A stretch of DNA of 64,000 nucleotides, taken from JADJYF01 sp050186725. GTDB lineage: Bacteria; Pseudomonadota; Gammaproteobacteria; Ga0077536. The position numbers and the translations under genes were made by a program. Within the stretch, counting starts at the first letter, position 1; each line of letters opens with the position of its first letter. Under the pieces are notes generated by a model, which was not told the origin of the DNA, ran no database searches, and saw only the letters and a list, made by a program, of their open reading frames with translations. This document shows, one piece after another, positions 29,001 through 42,254 of this stretch. The stretch spans positions 1-64,000 of the forward strand of contig JBFWYG010000015.1 in NCBI GenBank assembly GCA_050186725.1. The letters run 5' to 3'.

Positions 29001-30386
29001 CTCGAACTCGGCGAGCAGCCGGCGCTCGACCTCGTCCAGCGCCGCGAGCTTGCGCTCGAGCTCGGCGAGCGTCGTGCGTTTCATGTCCGCGGCGAGGGTT
29101 TCCAGCGCCTGTTCGCCGTGCCGCGCCAGGCGGCCGCCCGAGGCGGTCAGCACGCCGAGCATCACCGCGCTGCCGGTCGCCACCAGCAGGCTGACCACCA
29201 GCAGGCTGAAATCGAAGCGGGTGAGACTGGTGCCGCGGCCGAGGAACACCAGGCGCACCACCGGCAGCAGCGCCACGGCCAGCACCAGCACGAAGGTGAA
29301 CAACGCGAATTCCCGCGGCGCGACGTGGAAGCGCTCGCTGTCCAGGCGCCGGGTCTCCTTGAAACCGACGATGTACCAGGTGCCATAGGCCTGGTCCTCG
29401 TCCACCGCCGCGAGACCCGGCACGTGGGGCTGCACGAACGCGGTGTAGTCGGTGTCGCCGAAACGCAGTTCGCGCACGCGCGTGTGACGTTCGGGATCGG
29501 GCGCGTCGGCGGCGGGCGGCGGCTCGCCGGCGCGCGGCGCGGGCCGGCGCCCGGGGTCCAGCCGCAGCAGGCGGGCGAACTCGCTCGAGTCGGGCAGGCG
29601 GCCGAAAGCGCGTCGCCCGCGCGCGAGCCTGTCGGTCGACAGGTAGAGCAGGCCACCATCGGCATCGAGCACCGCGAACTGGTCGAAATCGAAACCGAGG
29701 CCGGCCGGATCGAACAAGGTGCCGAACGGCAGGTGGGCCACCGGCACCTGGCCCGCGGCGCCGGACGCCGGACAATCGACCACGTCCAGGGTCTTGTTGC
29801 CGACCGGCCCTCGCAGGCGAAAGCGCGCGCCGCTGCGCGGCGCCGAGCCGCCCGCGCAGGGTGAATCCGCGTACGCGGTCCAGCGCAGGCTCAGTCGATC
29901 GAGCAGTCGGGTGTCGGTCAACGTGCGGCGGTAACGCGCCTCGTACTCGCGCCGCTCGCGGCGCGCGCGTTCGAGCTCGGCCAGGGCGCGGCCGGCGGCC
30001 TGGGCGCCGTTCGCCGCCACGCGCTCGTCTTGCAGACGGCACTGGAGCCAGCGCTCGAGCGGGTCAGCGCCGCGGGCGGCGCCGGCCAAGGCCGAGGCCG
30101 TGCAATCCACGGCGGGGTCGAGCACCGCGGCGTCCGCCTGGTCGGCCACGGTGGCGCTCGGCAGGTAGTCGAACAGGTAAGGGAAATTCTCGAGTACGGC
30201 GTCGGCCTGGTCGGCGAGATTGTTCAGCTGGCGAAAGCTGATCTTCGCCAGGTGCTCGGCCGCGCTGCGCGCGCTGATGTAGTACCAGCCAAAGGCGAGC
30301 AGCAGCACCAGGCCCACGGCCAGGGCGCTCAGGTGGTTGGCGCGTCGACGATCGCGCGTCGCGCTGTCCTGTGGCGCACTCGGCAT
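26001..30386 (-). CDS. large membrane protein, Cache-like sensor and STAND-like C-terminus
   Basis: A 1461-residue protein of unknown function. Order of parts: a membrane helix (about 18-39); a soluble region to about 360; two membrane helices (362-383, 393-415); a charged coiled coil (420-490); an extracytoplasmic region with Cache-like signatures (SLASRDYFKRARDGQVW near 626-642, HYAVIADQTGQVLFHSND near 709-726); a cluster of about six helices (800-965); a Cys-containing loop; a helix (1093-1115); a cytoplasmic part (1125-1405); and two final helices (1408-1450). The cytoplasmic part ends in what looks like a winged helix (LVRRELINPDQHDVLNSLEHRGLVV). It resembles the lid and winged helix of STAND NTPases, but I see no P-loop. 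The start at 30386 is chosen for GAGGGG just upstream. Ligand and partner are unknown. Confidence 0.75.
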   Translation of the reverse strand: MPSAPQDSATRDRRRANHLSALAVGLVLLLAFGWYYISARSAAEHLAKISFRQLNNLADQADAVLENFPYLFDYLPSATVADQADAAVLDPAVDCTASALAGAARGADPLERWLQCRLQDERVAANGAQAAGRALAELERARRERREYEARYRRTLTDTRLLDRLSLRWTAYADSPCAGGSAPRSGARFRLRGPVGNKTLDVVDCPASGAAGQVPVAHLPFGTLFDPAGLGFDFDQFAVLDADGGLLYLSTDRLARGRRAFGRLPDSSEFARLLRLDPGRRPAPRAGEPPPAADAPDPERHTRVRELRFGDTDYTAFVQPHVPGLAAVDEDQAYGTWYIVGFKETRRLDSERFHVAPREFALFTFVLVLAVALLPVVRLVFLGRGTSLTRFDFSLLVVSLLVATGSAVMLGVLTASGGRLARHGEQALETLAADMKRTTLAELERKLAALDEVERRLLAEFESLPPTLLALREQARELAARSALYRTLAARLPALRFAGAAHELRAQDLAAFAYLGDERRLHADLVAALGAAATPAQLADLGEILGLQRALQVYRDDLLAMARHGVDLACVRPGAAYTSADAPPESPAADGALSHEYALAWLLDDNGDQVFDQANNRLTRLRHLSLASRDYFKRARDGQVWRPAWAGPRGLVLERIWSRAQGRKTTVIARPYPVGDDAPPVARRCRPRVAVLMTDMRALTATLLPANFHYAVIADQTGQVLFHSNDEAALIENFYTETDDDKTLLAATTYDQDAHFTSRYSDRHIRGFVTPLNGMPLSLVLYHDSELLDTLQFEAATIAFLPVLAIALLVLGGMELQHRLGYPVSNAWWPHPDNALKHAITALLCGVYALALVANLGATDGWALVGQPVLIGPLLFAYLSLLWAEQTMRRSLMVFIPLVALVWGAWQDSLPLAVLALLIAGLLLWLSGSRRMAEALKPRFRAVHALAGLSLFIAVAGLPVFGFYKDALGYYLARHADFAQAWATDQERDRRSATREYCRGLRADLRADDGGECGLPLAHDLPEPVQACTGAADAPACDHHPTRSFTYLVGRALGDWLAPYSDENALLRPLRGAPALSGAALPRPRLALHLPVSAGIAIVAWLAALLGLVAWLVSRRLFGLQGAARFRFLPGWPTLGGAAGEQPDLTALHSPTLLVGYAAGPRDVQHWRKTHDVVAWHAVPATWPAGRGLVVLGLELALREEDPARAAQCRAALAALLAAGGAPVLVSDVMPGFVSADAVARGMGHLARDPEAPAAWLALLESFTALGAPNRWRGGAGMVDPVDVELATFPELHAVAGEIKRECAAARREVQQRAVVFRHAESLYARKWQASTLREQALMLQLVRRELINPDQHDVLNSLEHRGLVVREPRVRLASRGLQWYLENVEISRELDQFRTSYQDSTWLSMRWPVLMVLGLFGLLLFQSGGDRLQWVLGALGGVVTLGTTLRQLWALARGGESAEK

Positions 30387-30655
30387 GGTCCCCTCGCTCG
30401 CGGGCGCGCACCGGCTGGCGCGGCTGCGTGCGAGCATACCCGAGGCGGCGTGCCGCGGCGGCGCGCGGGACCGCGATGCCTGTCGTCGTGACCTGGATGA
30501 GGGCTGGCGCGCGACGCGTGGCGACCGCGCCGAAGCAAGGCAGGGGGCTTATCTCGAGCGCGTTCCGGGCCGGCGAAGGCATGGACCGTGGGCGCGCCGG
30601 GGGCGGCCGGTCTGACGGCGCTTGGCCGCCGCGCGCCGGCAAACCGACAGCGGCG

Positions 30656-31369
30656 TCAGTTCGGCGGCTTGCGCAGGGTCACCATGATCCAGCCGCGCAG
30701 GAAGCCGAGCGCGTCGACATGGCTGATCAGCTTCTCGTAGCACATGCCGAGAAAGAACAGGAAACCGTTGAACATGAGGTAGTTCGGGTACTGGCTGAGA
30801 TACTCGAAGCTCTCGACCTGCAGGCCGGCGCCCGCCGCGAGGCGGTTCACATCGCCGCGGGTATTGGTCTTGTAGGCGGTGGGAAAGGTGTCCTCTTCGG
30901 CGCGACCCTCGACCTTCTTCACGATCGCGGCATGGAAGCGGTTCGGCACCAGGCGCGCCACCTGGGTGCCGTAGTCCCACATGTTGGCGGTGAGGAACAC
31001 GATGCGACCGCCGGGCTTCAGCACGCGGGCGAACTCGCGATACACCCCCGCCGGCTCGGTCAGGTGCTCGAACACCGAGCGCGACATGATGAGATCGACG
31101 CAGTCCGACTCGATGGGCAGGGTGGCGAGGTCGCAGTTGTAGGTTTCGATGCCCTCGGGCACGCCGACGAAGTCCACCAGCTCCACGCCGATCAGCCGGC
31201 CGGCGCGACCGAGGTAGCTGCGCAGCACCGGCGCGGTCCGGCCGCAGCCGGCGTCCATCAAGGTATCGCCGGACCGCAGCAGGTCGTTCACCCGCTGCTC
31301 GAACAGGCGATAGGGGTGCCGTTCGCTGGGGTAGTACTTGCGCAGCAGTTTTTCCGACAAAGCCGTCAT
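30656..31369 (-). CDS. class I SAM-dependent methyltransferase
   Basis: A 237-residue protein with the Rossmann methyltransferase pattern. Motif I is LMDAGCGRTAPVLRSYL (about residues 37-53), the acidic residue follows in LIGVELVDF, motif II is IMSRSVFEHLTEP and motif III VLKPGGRIVFLTANMWDYGT. It belongs to the Methyltransf_11/23 type, whose substrates (lipid, quinone, sugar or small molecule) cannot be told from sequence. The C-terminal third has hydrophobic stretches (NYLMFNGFLFFLGMCYEKL), suggesting a membrane-associated or lipid substrate. The frame is open further upstream, but the ATG at 31369 begins a normal N-terminus. Repeats separate it from the upstream LLM gene. Confidence 0.85.
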   Translation of the reverse strand: MTALSEKLLRKYYPSERHPYRLFEQRVNDLLRSGDTLMDAGCGRTAPVLRSYLGRAGRLIGVELVDFVGVPEGIETYNCDLATLPIESDCVDLIMSRSVFEHLTEPAGVYREFARVLKPGGRIVFLTANMWDYGTQVARLVPNRFHAAIVKKVEGRAEEDTFPTAYKTNTRGDVNRLAAGAGLQVESFEYLSQYPNYLMFNGFLFFLGMCYEKLISHVDALGFLRGWIMVTLRKPPN

Positions 31370-31735
31370 GACGCCATCCAGGAAGAGCAGACTCCAAGGT
31401 ATCGGCACGCGCGGCGGCGAATGAAGCGCTGCGCGCGGCGGGCGCCAAGTTAGCATGGATGGTCGGCGCGATTGCGCGACGCGGTCGCGCGGACGGGCAT
31501 CCCCGCAGGTCGGACTTCAAGCCCGACATTCATCCCGGAGAACCTCGTGACGCTCTGGAAACCAATGGCCGATTGAAATCGGCCCTACATGCGGCTTCGA
31601 CGTCCGCCGGGGTTTCTTGTAGGGCCGATTTCAATCGGCCACTCCGACGTCCGCCGGGGTTTCTTGTAGGGCCGATTTCAATCGGCCACGCACGGCGTCC
31701 CTGGCGGGCGAGAGCCCGCCAGGTCCAACGCCATA
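31370..31735. repeat. 366-base gap with four dispersed palindromes, a 47-bp tandem duplication and a hairpin
   Basis: No gene is present. It contains four copies of the family seen at 15500: 31505-31530 (TCGGACTTCAAGCCCGAC core, degenerate), 31564-31589 (reverse), and 31618-31642 and 31665-31689 (plus; GGCCGATTTCAATCGGCC core). The last two are part of a 45-base segment present twice without a mismatch, at 31598-31642 and 31645-31689 (period 47, each starting CGACGTCCGCCGGGG). A further perfect hairpin, CTGGCGGGC-gaga-GCCCGCCAG (31701-31722), lies 14 bases beyond the LLM stop and is a likely terminator, though it lacks a T tract. The first 130 bases, upstream of the methyltransferase start, hold nothing clear. 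Confidence 0.85.
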
Positions 31736-32710
31736 TCACCCAGCCACCATGCGCGCGAAGGCTTCGAGTTCGCGCGGAATGTCGGGGCCCGCGGGCTGGT
31801 AGGCCAGTTCGGTGGCGCCGGCCGCTTCCAGCGCGGCCACGCGCTCGCGCCACGCGTCGCGCGATGCCGCCAGTCCCTGGCGCGACAGCATGTCGCCGGT
31901 CACGAAGGCGCGATCGCGCGCGTTCACGCCGACCAGGTGACCGTCGTGCAGCGCGAGGTGACGGGTGGCCTCGGGCACGGCATCGTAGGCCGCCTTCCAG
32001 GCCTGGCCGCCCTCGAGGCTGTCGAGCAGACCGTGTTCGACCGCGTAGTGGAACATCACCGCCGCGCCGTGGCCGGCGGCGTCGATCACGCGGGGCGCCC
32101 CGGGCGACTCACCCTCATCGAGCACGGTGCCCATGATCAGCGCCACGCTCCAGTCGAAGCCCTCGCCACCGGCGGTGAAGGGCGTGAACACGCCCTGGCC
32201 GAGTTCCCGCGCCACCGCGAGCCCCTTCGGTCCGCCCGCCGCGATCACGACGGGCAGGTCCAAGGGCCGCGCCGCGCCGAAGCCCGGCCACTGCAGCATG
32301 CGCATCATGCCGCCTTCCCATTCCACCTCCTCGCCGCGCAGCAGCGCGCGCAGCACGTGGATGTAGTCCGACACGTAGCGCCAGCTGAGCGGGCGGCGGC
32401 CCATGCTGACGCAGCCGGTGAAGCCCGAGCCGATACCTACCACCACGCGTTCCGCGCCGGCCGCCGACACCAAGGTCGCGATGGCGGCGGCGGTGGTCAT
32501 GGGATGGCGCAGGTGCGGCACCAGCACGCCGGGCCCGAGGCCGATGCGGCTGGTGCGATCGGCCGCGCGGCAGAGCTGCACCCAGACGTCCGGGTAGAGT
32601 GCCGGGGAGTCGTAGAACCACGCCCGGGTATAGCCGAGTTCCTCGGCGATGCGCGCGTGTTCGTGGGAATCGAGCGAGGTGGCGAAAGCGCAGGAGAGCG
32701 TGAGGGCCAT
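31736..32710 (-). CDS. LLM-class flavin-dependent oxidoreductase
   Basis: A 324-residue TIM-barrel protein of the luciferase-like monooxygenase family. Signatures are the N-terminal HARIAEELGYTRAWFYDSPALYPDVW, TSRIGLGPGVLVPHLRHP and GAERVVVGIGSGFTG. Members use FMN or coenzyme F420; the F420-dependent subgroup is close in pattern, but cofactor identity cannot be fixed from the sequence. Substrate unknown. It lies 51 bases downstream of the acyl-CoA ligase gene on the same strand, so the two may form a catabolic unit. It ends at a hairpin and repeat region. Confidence 0.85.
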   Translation of the reverse strand: MALTLSCAFATSLDSHEHARIAEELGYTRAWFYDSPALYPDVWVQLCRAADRTSRIGLGPGVLVPHLRHPMTTAAAIATLVSAAGAERVVVGIGSGFTGCVSMGRRPLSWRYVSDYIHVLRALLRGEEVEWEGGMMRMLQWPGFGAARPLDLPVVIAAGGPKGLAVARELGQGVFTPFTAGGEGFDWSVALIMGTVLDEGESPGAPRVIDAAGHGAAVMFHYAVEHGLLDSLEGGQAWKAAYDAVPEATRHLALHDGHLVGVNARDRAFVTGDMLSRQGLAASRDAWRERVAALEAAGATELAYQPAGPDIPRELEAFARMVAG

Positions 32711-32761
32711 GGCGGGTCTCCAGGGGTGACCCGCCGATTATTGCGCGCGCGACGCCGCGCG

Positions 32762-34456
<1,695 letters not shown>

Positions 34457-34487
34457 GCGTCTCTCCCCGTGTGCTGACGTCTGCGTG

Positions 34488-34793
34488 CTACTTCTGTTCG
34501 AGCTTGGCGAGCACGCTGTCGACCTTGTCCTGCATGCTCTGCTCGCGGTCCGTGCGCGTGCCGACCTTGAGCGTGGTGAAGACGCGCGGCGCGCCCATCT
34601 CGTGCATGCGCTCGTGGCATTGCTTGACCACCGCGAACACCGTGTCCCACTCGCCCTCGATCACCGTGCCGTAGGGATGGAGCTGGGACGACAGGCCGGC
34701 GGCCTGGATCAGCCGCTCGCATTCCGCCACGTAGGGCGATACCGAGAGGCCCACGCCGAAGGGCACCACGCACAGATCGATCATCACCTTCAT
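34488..34793 (-). CDS. MTH1187-family thiamine-binding protein
   Basis: A 101-residue protein of the former DUF77/MTH1187 family. The segment starting DLCVVPFGVGLSVSPYVAEC and the later LHPYGTVIEGEWDTVFAVV are diagnostic. These small proteins bind thiamine or related compounds and form tetramers in known structures; their physiological role is not settled. It sits in a minus-strand run between asnS (24-base gap) and the acyl-CoA ligase (31-base gap), and no thiamine-synthesis genes or TPP riboswitch are nearby. Confidence 0.88.
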   Translation of the reverse strand: MKVMIDLCVVPFGVGLSVSPYVAECERLIQAAGLSSQLHPYGTVIEGEWDTVFAVVKQCHERMHEMGAPRVFTTLKVGTRTDREQSMQDKVDSVLAKLEQK

Positions 34794-34817
34794 GTCAGTC
34801 CTCCCCTGAAAACACGC

Positions 34818-36200
34818 TCAGAATTCGAGATGGCGCGGCGTGCGTGGAAACGGAATCACGTCGCGAATATTGGACACGCCGCTCACGAACATCAGGAAAC
34901 GCTCGAAGCCGAGGCCGAAACCGGCATGCGGCACGCTGCCGAAGCGCCGCGTGTCGAGATACCACCAGTAGTCCTGTTCGGCGAAGCCGAGTTCGTTGAT
35001 GCGCGTCTTGAGCAGGTCCAGGCGCTCTTCCCGCGCGCTGCCGCCGATGAGTTCGCCGACCTGCGGGATGAGCAGGTCCATCGCCGCCACCGTGCGCCCG
35101 TCGTCGTTGACGCGCATGTAGAACGCCTTGATCTCCTTCGGCCAGTCATACACGAACACCGGCCCCTGGAAGTGCTCCTCGGTCAGGAAGCGTTCGTGCT
35201 CGGACTGGAGATCCCGCCCCCAGGCCGGCTCGTAGTCGAACTTGCGCCCGCTCGCGCGCAGGATCTCGATGGCCTCGGTGTAGGGCAGGCGCACGAACTC
35301 GCTCTGCAGCACCTGGTCGAGACGCGCGTAGAGCGCCGGGTCGACGAACTTGGCGAACAGTTCGAGATCCTGCGCGCAATCCTCGCGCGCGAAGGCCACC
35401 AGCTCGCGCACCATGTCCTCGGCGAGCTGCATGTCGTCGTGGATGTCGGCGAAGGCGATTTCCGGCTCGATCATCCAGAACTCGGCCATGTGCCGGCTGG
35501 TGTTGGAGTTCTCCGCGCGGAAGGTCGGACCGAAGGTGTAGACCTTGGACAGCGCCAGGCAATAGGTCTCGACCGAGAGCTGGCCGGAGACGGTCAGGTG
35601 CGCCTCCTTGCCGAAGAAGTCGTCATCAGGCACGCGCGCGCCGACCTGGTACGGGTCCAGCGTCGTGACGCGGAACATCTCGCCCGCGCCCTCGCAGTCC
35701 GAGCCGGTGATGATCGGCGTGTGCACGTAGTGAAAGCCGCGACGCTGGAAGAACTGGTGAGTGGCGAAGGACAGCCGCGAGCGCAGCCGCGCCATCGCGC
35801 CGTACTTGTTGGTGCGCGCGCGGAGATGCGCGATGGAGCGCAGGAACTCGTCGGAATGACGCTTCTTCTGCAGCGGGTAATCCTCGTCGCAGTGCCCGAC
35901 CACGCGCAGTGAAGCGGCCCTGAGCTCCCAGCGCTGGCCCTTGCCGGGCGACTCCACGAGGTCGCCCTGGGCGGCGATCGCGGCGCCGGTACCGACCTCG
36001 CCCAGGCGTTCGTAGCCCGCGGTACGGCCATCGACGATGACCTGCAGGTTGGCCAGGCAGGAACCGTCGTTGACCTCGACGAAGGCGAAGTCCTTGGACT
36101 CGCGCTTGGTGCGCACCCAGCCAGCCACGGTCACGCCCTGGTGGGCGCTGGTGGCGGCCAGCAGTTCGTTGACGGCGACGCGTCCGGGAAAGGCGGCCAT
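34818..36200 (-). CDS. asnS: asparaginyl-tRNA synthetase
   Basis: A 460-residue class IIb synthetase (E. coli AsnS has 466). The N-terminal OB fold binds the anticodon (VTVAGWVRTKRESKDFAFVEVNDGS). Class II motif 2 is FGPTFRAENSNTSRHMAEFWMIEPE, and motif 3 GFGLGFERFLMFVSGVSNIRDVIPFPR with the Asn-specific ending. FFGKEAHLTVSGQLSVETYC is typical of AsnRS rather than AspRS. It charges tRNA-Asn directly. It is only six bases downstream of metH, suggesting co-transcription. Confidence 0.96.
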   Translation of the reverse strand: MAAFPGRVAVNELLAATSAHQGVTVAGWVRTKRESKDFAFVEVNDGSCLANLQVIVDGRTAGYERLGEVGTGAAIAAQGDLVESPGKGQRWELRAASLRVVGHCDEDYPLQKKRHSDEFLRSIAHLRARTNKYGAMARLRSRLSFATHQFFQRRGFHYVHTPIITGSDCEGAGEMFRVTTLDPYQVGARVPDDDFFGKEAHLTVSGQLSVETYCLALSKVYTFGPTFRAENSNTSRHMAEFWMIEPEIAFADIHDDMQLAEDMVRELVAFAREDCAQDLELFAKFVDPALYARLDQVLQSEFVRLPYTEAIEILRASGRKFDYEPAWGRDLQSEHERFLTEEHFQGPVFVYDWPKEIKAFYMRVNDDGRTVAAMDLLIPQVGELIGGSAREERLDLLKTRINELGFAEQDYWWYLDTRRFGSVPHAGFGLGFERFLMFVSGVSNIRDVIPFPRTPRHLEF

Positions 36201-36206
36201 GGTTGT

Positions 36207-39902
<3,696 letters not shown>

Positions 39903-39936
39903 CGGCGGTCGGCCCGTGAAAAGCAAGGGTGGCAGT

Positions 39937-41073
39937 TTACCCGGCGTCGCCGGGCGCGGCATCGGTGGCGACCACCGGCGAACGTCGACGTGGTCGCAGG
40001 CGCAGCACGCGGCGATGCCAGGCGAGCAGGGCGCCCAGCACGGCGGCCAGCAGCAGGTGCACCGGCCACAGCCCGAGGGCGGCTGGCAGCACGCCCTTCA
40101 AGAGCAGCGCACGGCCCACGCCCAGCAGGTTGGTGTAGGCGAAGTAGGCCGACACCGCCATGATGAGTCCCAGGTACCAGTGCCCGCGCCGATTGCCAAC
40201 CCCGATCAGGAAGGCCAGCGCCGGGCACATCAAGGCCACTAGCGGCAGGTTGAAGCGCGACTGGAACTCGACCTTGTAATAGAAAGCGTCATGCTTCAGC
40301 AGATCGCGGGTGCGCACGAAGGCGATGTGATCGGTGAAGCGGGTCGGTTCCGGGTCCTCGATGCGCACGCCGTAGCGGGCGAACTCGGTGATGATGTAGT
40401 CGGACTGGCCGGGCTCGCCGGCATAGGCCGTGCCGTTCTCAAACACCGCGAAGCGGTCGCGGGTGCGCGCGTCGGTCTCGATGGCGGCCTGGTCGGCGCG
40501 CAGCGCGGTCTCGCGGCCGAAGCCCTCCGATTTATCGCGCGAGTGCACGAAGGCGCGCTCCAGATGGTTCTCGTCGCTCGCGATGGACTCGGCGTAGAAC
40601 ACCCGCTTGCCGCCCGCGAGATCTCGAAAGCGCCCGGCCTTGACCCCGGCGATGGTCGCCTCGTTCTCGGTGATCTCCTTCAGTTCGCGCAAGGTCAGCT
40701 CGGCCTGCGGCCCGACGCCGAGCGTGATCACCCCGACCACCAGCGCCGCGACCAACCCCACGCCGAACAGGGGCTTCAGCAGCGCCTGGTGACTCAGGCC
40801 CGCGGCGCGCATCACCACCCACTCGGAGTTGAGCTGGATGCGGGTGGTGGCGGCGAAGGTGCCGAGGAACAGCGACATCGGCAGCAGGTCCTTCATCGAC
40901 ACCAGCATCTTCAACGCGACCATGCGCACCACGTGCTGGGGCGCGACCTTGCCGTCCGCCGCCTCGCCGAGCGCGCTCGCGAGACGCATGGTGAGGTACA
41001 GCACCAGCAGCCCGCCGACAATGGCGGCGGTGATGCGCACCGTCTCGCGGACGAAGTAGCGGGCGAGGGTCAC
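39937..41073 (-). CDS. lptF: LPS export ABC transporter permease, LptF-like
   Basis: A 378-residue permease of the LptF/LptG (YjgP/YjgQ) family, part of the inner-membrane ABC transporter that extracts lipopolysaccharide. Three helices at the N-terminus, a large periplasmic jellyroll-type domain and three C-terminal helices are visible from hydrophobicity. The first line (LARYFVRETVRITAAIVGGLLVLYL) and LLPMSLFLGTFAATTRIQLNSEWVVMRAAG resemble LptF more than LptG. No LptG gene is adjacent. The start is GTG in a GTGA overlap with the LAB_N gene, and the downstream neighbour is metH. LptF versus LptG identity is a judgement. Confidence 0.85.
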   Translation of the reverse strand: MTLARYFVRETVRITAAIVGGLLVLYLTMRLASALGEAADGKVAPQHVVRMVALKMLVSMKDLLPMSLFLGTFAATTRIQLNSEWVVMRAAGLSHQALLKPLFGVGLVAALVVGVITLGVGPQAELTLRELKEITENEATIAGVKAGRFRDLAGGKRVFYAESIASDENHLERAFVHSRDKSEGFGRETALRADQAAIETDARTRDRFAVFENGTAYAGEPGQSDYIITEFARYGVRIEDPEPTRFTDHIAFVRTRDLLKHDAFYYKVEFQSRFNLPLVALMCPALAFLIGVGNRRGHWYLGLIMAVSAYFAYTNLLGVGRALLLKGVLPAALGLWPVHLLLAAVLGALLAWHRRVLRLRPRRRSPVVATDAAPGDAG

Positions 41074-41348
41074 GGCGCCTCGCCGACCTGTCGCTCATGC
41101 CGGAGGAGGTGGAGATTGCGCAGGTAGATGATGCTGTTCGGCAGCTGGCTGACGATGAACACCGGATCGCGGCGATAGAGCGCATAGCACAAGAGCACCA
41201 GGCTGCCGGCGATGCTCAGGTACCAGAAGGCCACTGGAATCACGCTGCGCCGGGCGCGTTCGCTCGCCACCCACTGCACCACCCAGCGCGAGAAGAACAG
41301 CAGGTTGCCACCCATGCCGAGCGCGATCCAGGCTTGTTCAACGCTCAC
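41070..41348 (-). CDS. LAB_N (lipid A biosynthesis N-terminal) membrane protein
   Basis: A 92-residue protein with about three hydrophobic segments and the pattern GNLLFFSRWVVQWVASERARRSVIPVAFWYLSIAGS, diagnostic of the 'lipid A biosynthesis N-terminal' domain. Such small standalone proteins are typically found next to GT2 glycosyltransferases and ArnT-like transferases in lipid A or sugar-phosphate modification loci. The start is GTG. It overlaps the GT2 stop by 11 bases and the lptF start by four bases, indicating tight co-translation. Confidence 0.87.
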   Translation of the reverse strand: MSVEQAWIALGMGGNLLFFSRWVVQWVASERARRSVIPVAFWYLSIAGSLVLLCYALYRRDPVFIVSQLPNSIIYLRNLHLLRHERQVGEAP

Positions 41349-42096
41349 CGCCGAGTTCCTCCACGGTCGAGGCGCGGAAGGCGCGCCGCTTGAGCCACAT
41401 CACGCCCGCGAGGTCGACGATGCCGACCCACAGGCGATTCCACACGCCGTACTTCGAGACCCCGTGCACCCGCGGCCGATGGGACACCGGCACCGACAGG
41501 ATACGGCCGCCATCGCGACGCATCAGCGCCGGCAGGAAACGGTGCATGTGATCGAAGCGCGGCAGCTTCTGGAACGCCGCGCGGTGCATGATCTTGAGAC
41601 CGCAGCCGGTGTCCGGCGTGGCGTCGCCGAGCAGCCGCGCGCGCACGCCGTTGGCGACGCGCGAGGAGATCAGGCGCAGGCCGCTGTCGCGGCGCCGCTG
41701 GCGATGGCCGCACACCAGGAGCGGCGGCGCGGGTTGGTCGAGCTCGCGCAGCAGGCGCGGGATGTCGGCCGGATCGTTCTGCCCGTCGCCGTCGAGGGTG
41801 ACCACCCATTCGCCGCGCGCGGCGTCGATGCCGGTGCAGAGCGCCGCGCTCTGACCCCGGTTCACCGCGTGGGTCAGCACCCGCACCGGCCCGAGTCCCG
41901 TCGCGTCGCGCAGTCGCGCACAGGTCGCGTCGCGCGAGCAGTCGTCGACCGCCACGACTTCATAGGTGCCGAGCGGCGTCATGGCGGCGACGATCTCTCC
42001 GAGCAGCGGAAGGACGTTGTCCTCCTCGTTGTAGAACGGCACCACCACCGAATAGCGGATCTGCACGCGCGGCGCGGCGGAGGAGTGGTCGGTCAT
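41338..42096 (-). CDS. family 2 glycosyltransferase, polyprenyl-phosphate type
   Basis: A 252-residue GT2 protein. The N-terminus YSVVVPFYNEEDNVLPLL, the nucleotide-sugar Asp pair in VAVDDCSRD and the DXD-like TLDGDGQNDP are present. GCGLKIMHRAAF and the C-terminal MWLKRRAFRAST are typical of the dolichyl-phosphate mannose synthase/undecaprenyl-phosphate sugar transferase group. It has no long C-terminal transmembrane domain, and its partner may be the LAB_N protein encoded immediately downstream. Sugar and acceptor are unknown. It is the first gene of a tightly linked minus-strand run (GT2, LAB_N, lptF, metH, asnS and beyond). Confidence 0.88.
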   Translation of the reverse strand: MTDHSSAAPRVQIRYSVVVPFYNEEDNVLPLLGEIVAAMTPLGTYEVVAVDDCSRDATCARLRDATGLGPVRVLTHAVNRGQSAALCTGIDAARGEWVVTLDGDGQNDPADIPRLLRELDQPAPPLLVCGHRQRRRDSGLRLISSRVANGVRARLLGDATPDTGCGLKIMHRAAFQKLPRFDHMHRFLPALMRRDGGRILSVPVSHRPRVHGVSKYGVWNRLWVGIVDLAGVMWLKRRAFRASTVEELGGER

Positions 42097-42254
42097 CGAG
42101 AAGGCCTGGCGGGCGGGCTTGGCGCGGGTGTGGCGGAAGTGCGCGGATTCTAACAGGCGGGGCCGGTCCGCACGACGCGCGCCGGCGTTTTGACAGCGCG
42201 CGGCGCCGCCCCCGAGAATGGGTCGCTACTCGTCATATGCCCGGAGAACGCGCC

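Noticed and set aside
39903..39936. Cobalamin riboswitch before metH
   Set aside because: Only 34 bases separate metH from lptF, too short for the element, and no B12-box sequence is seen.
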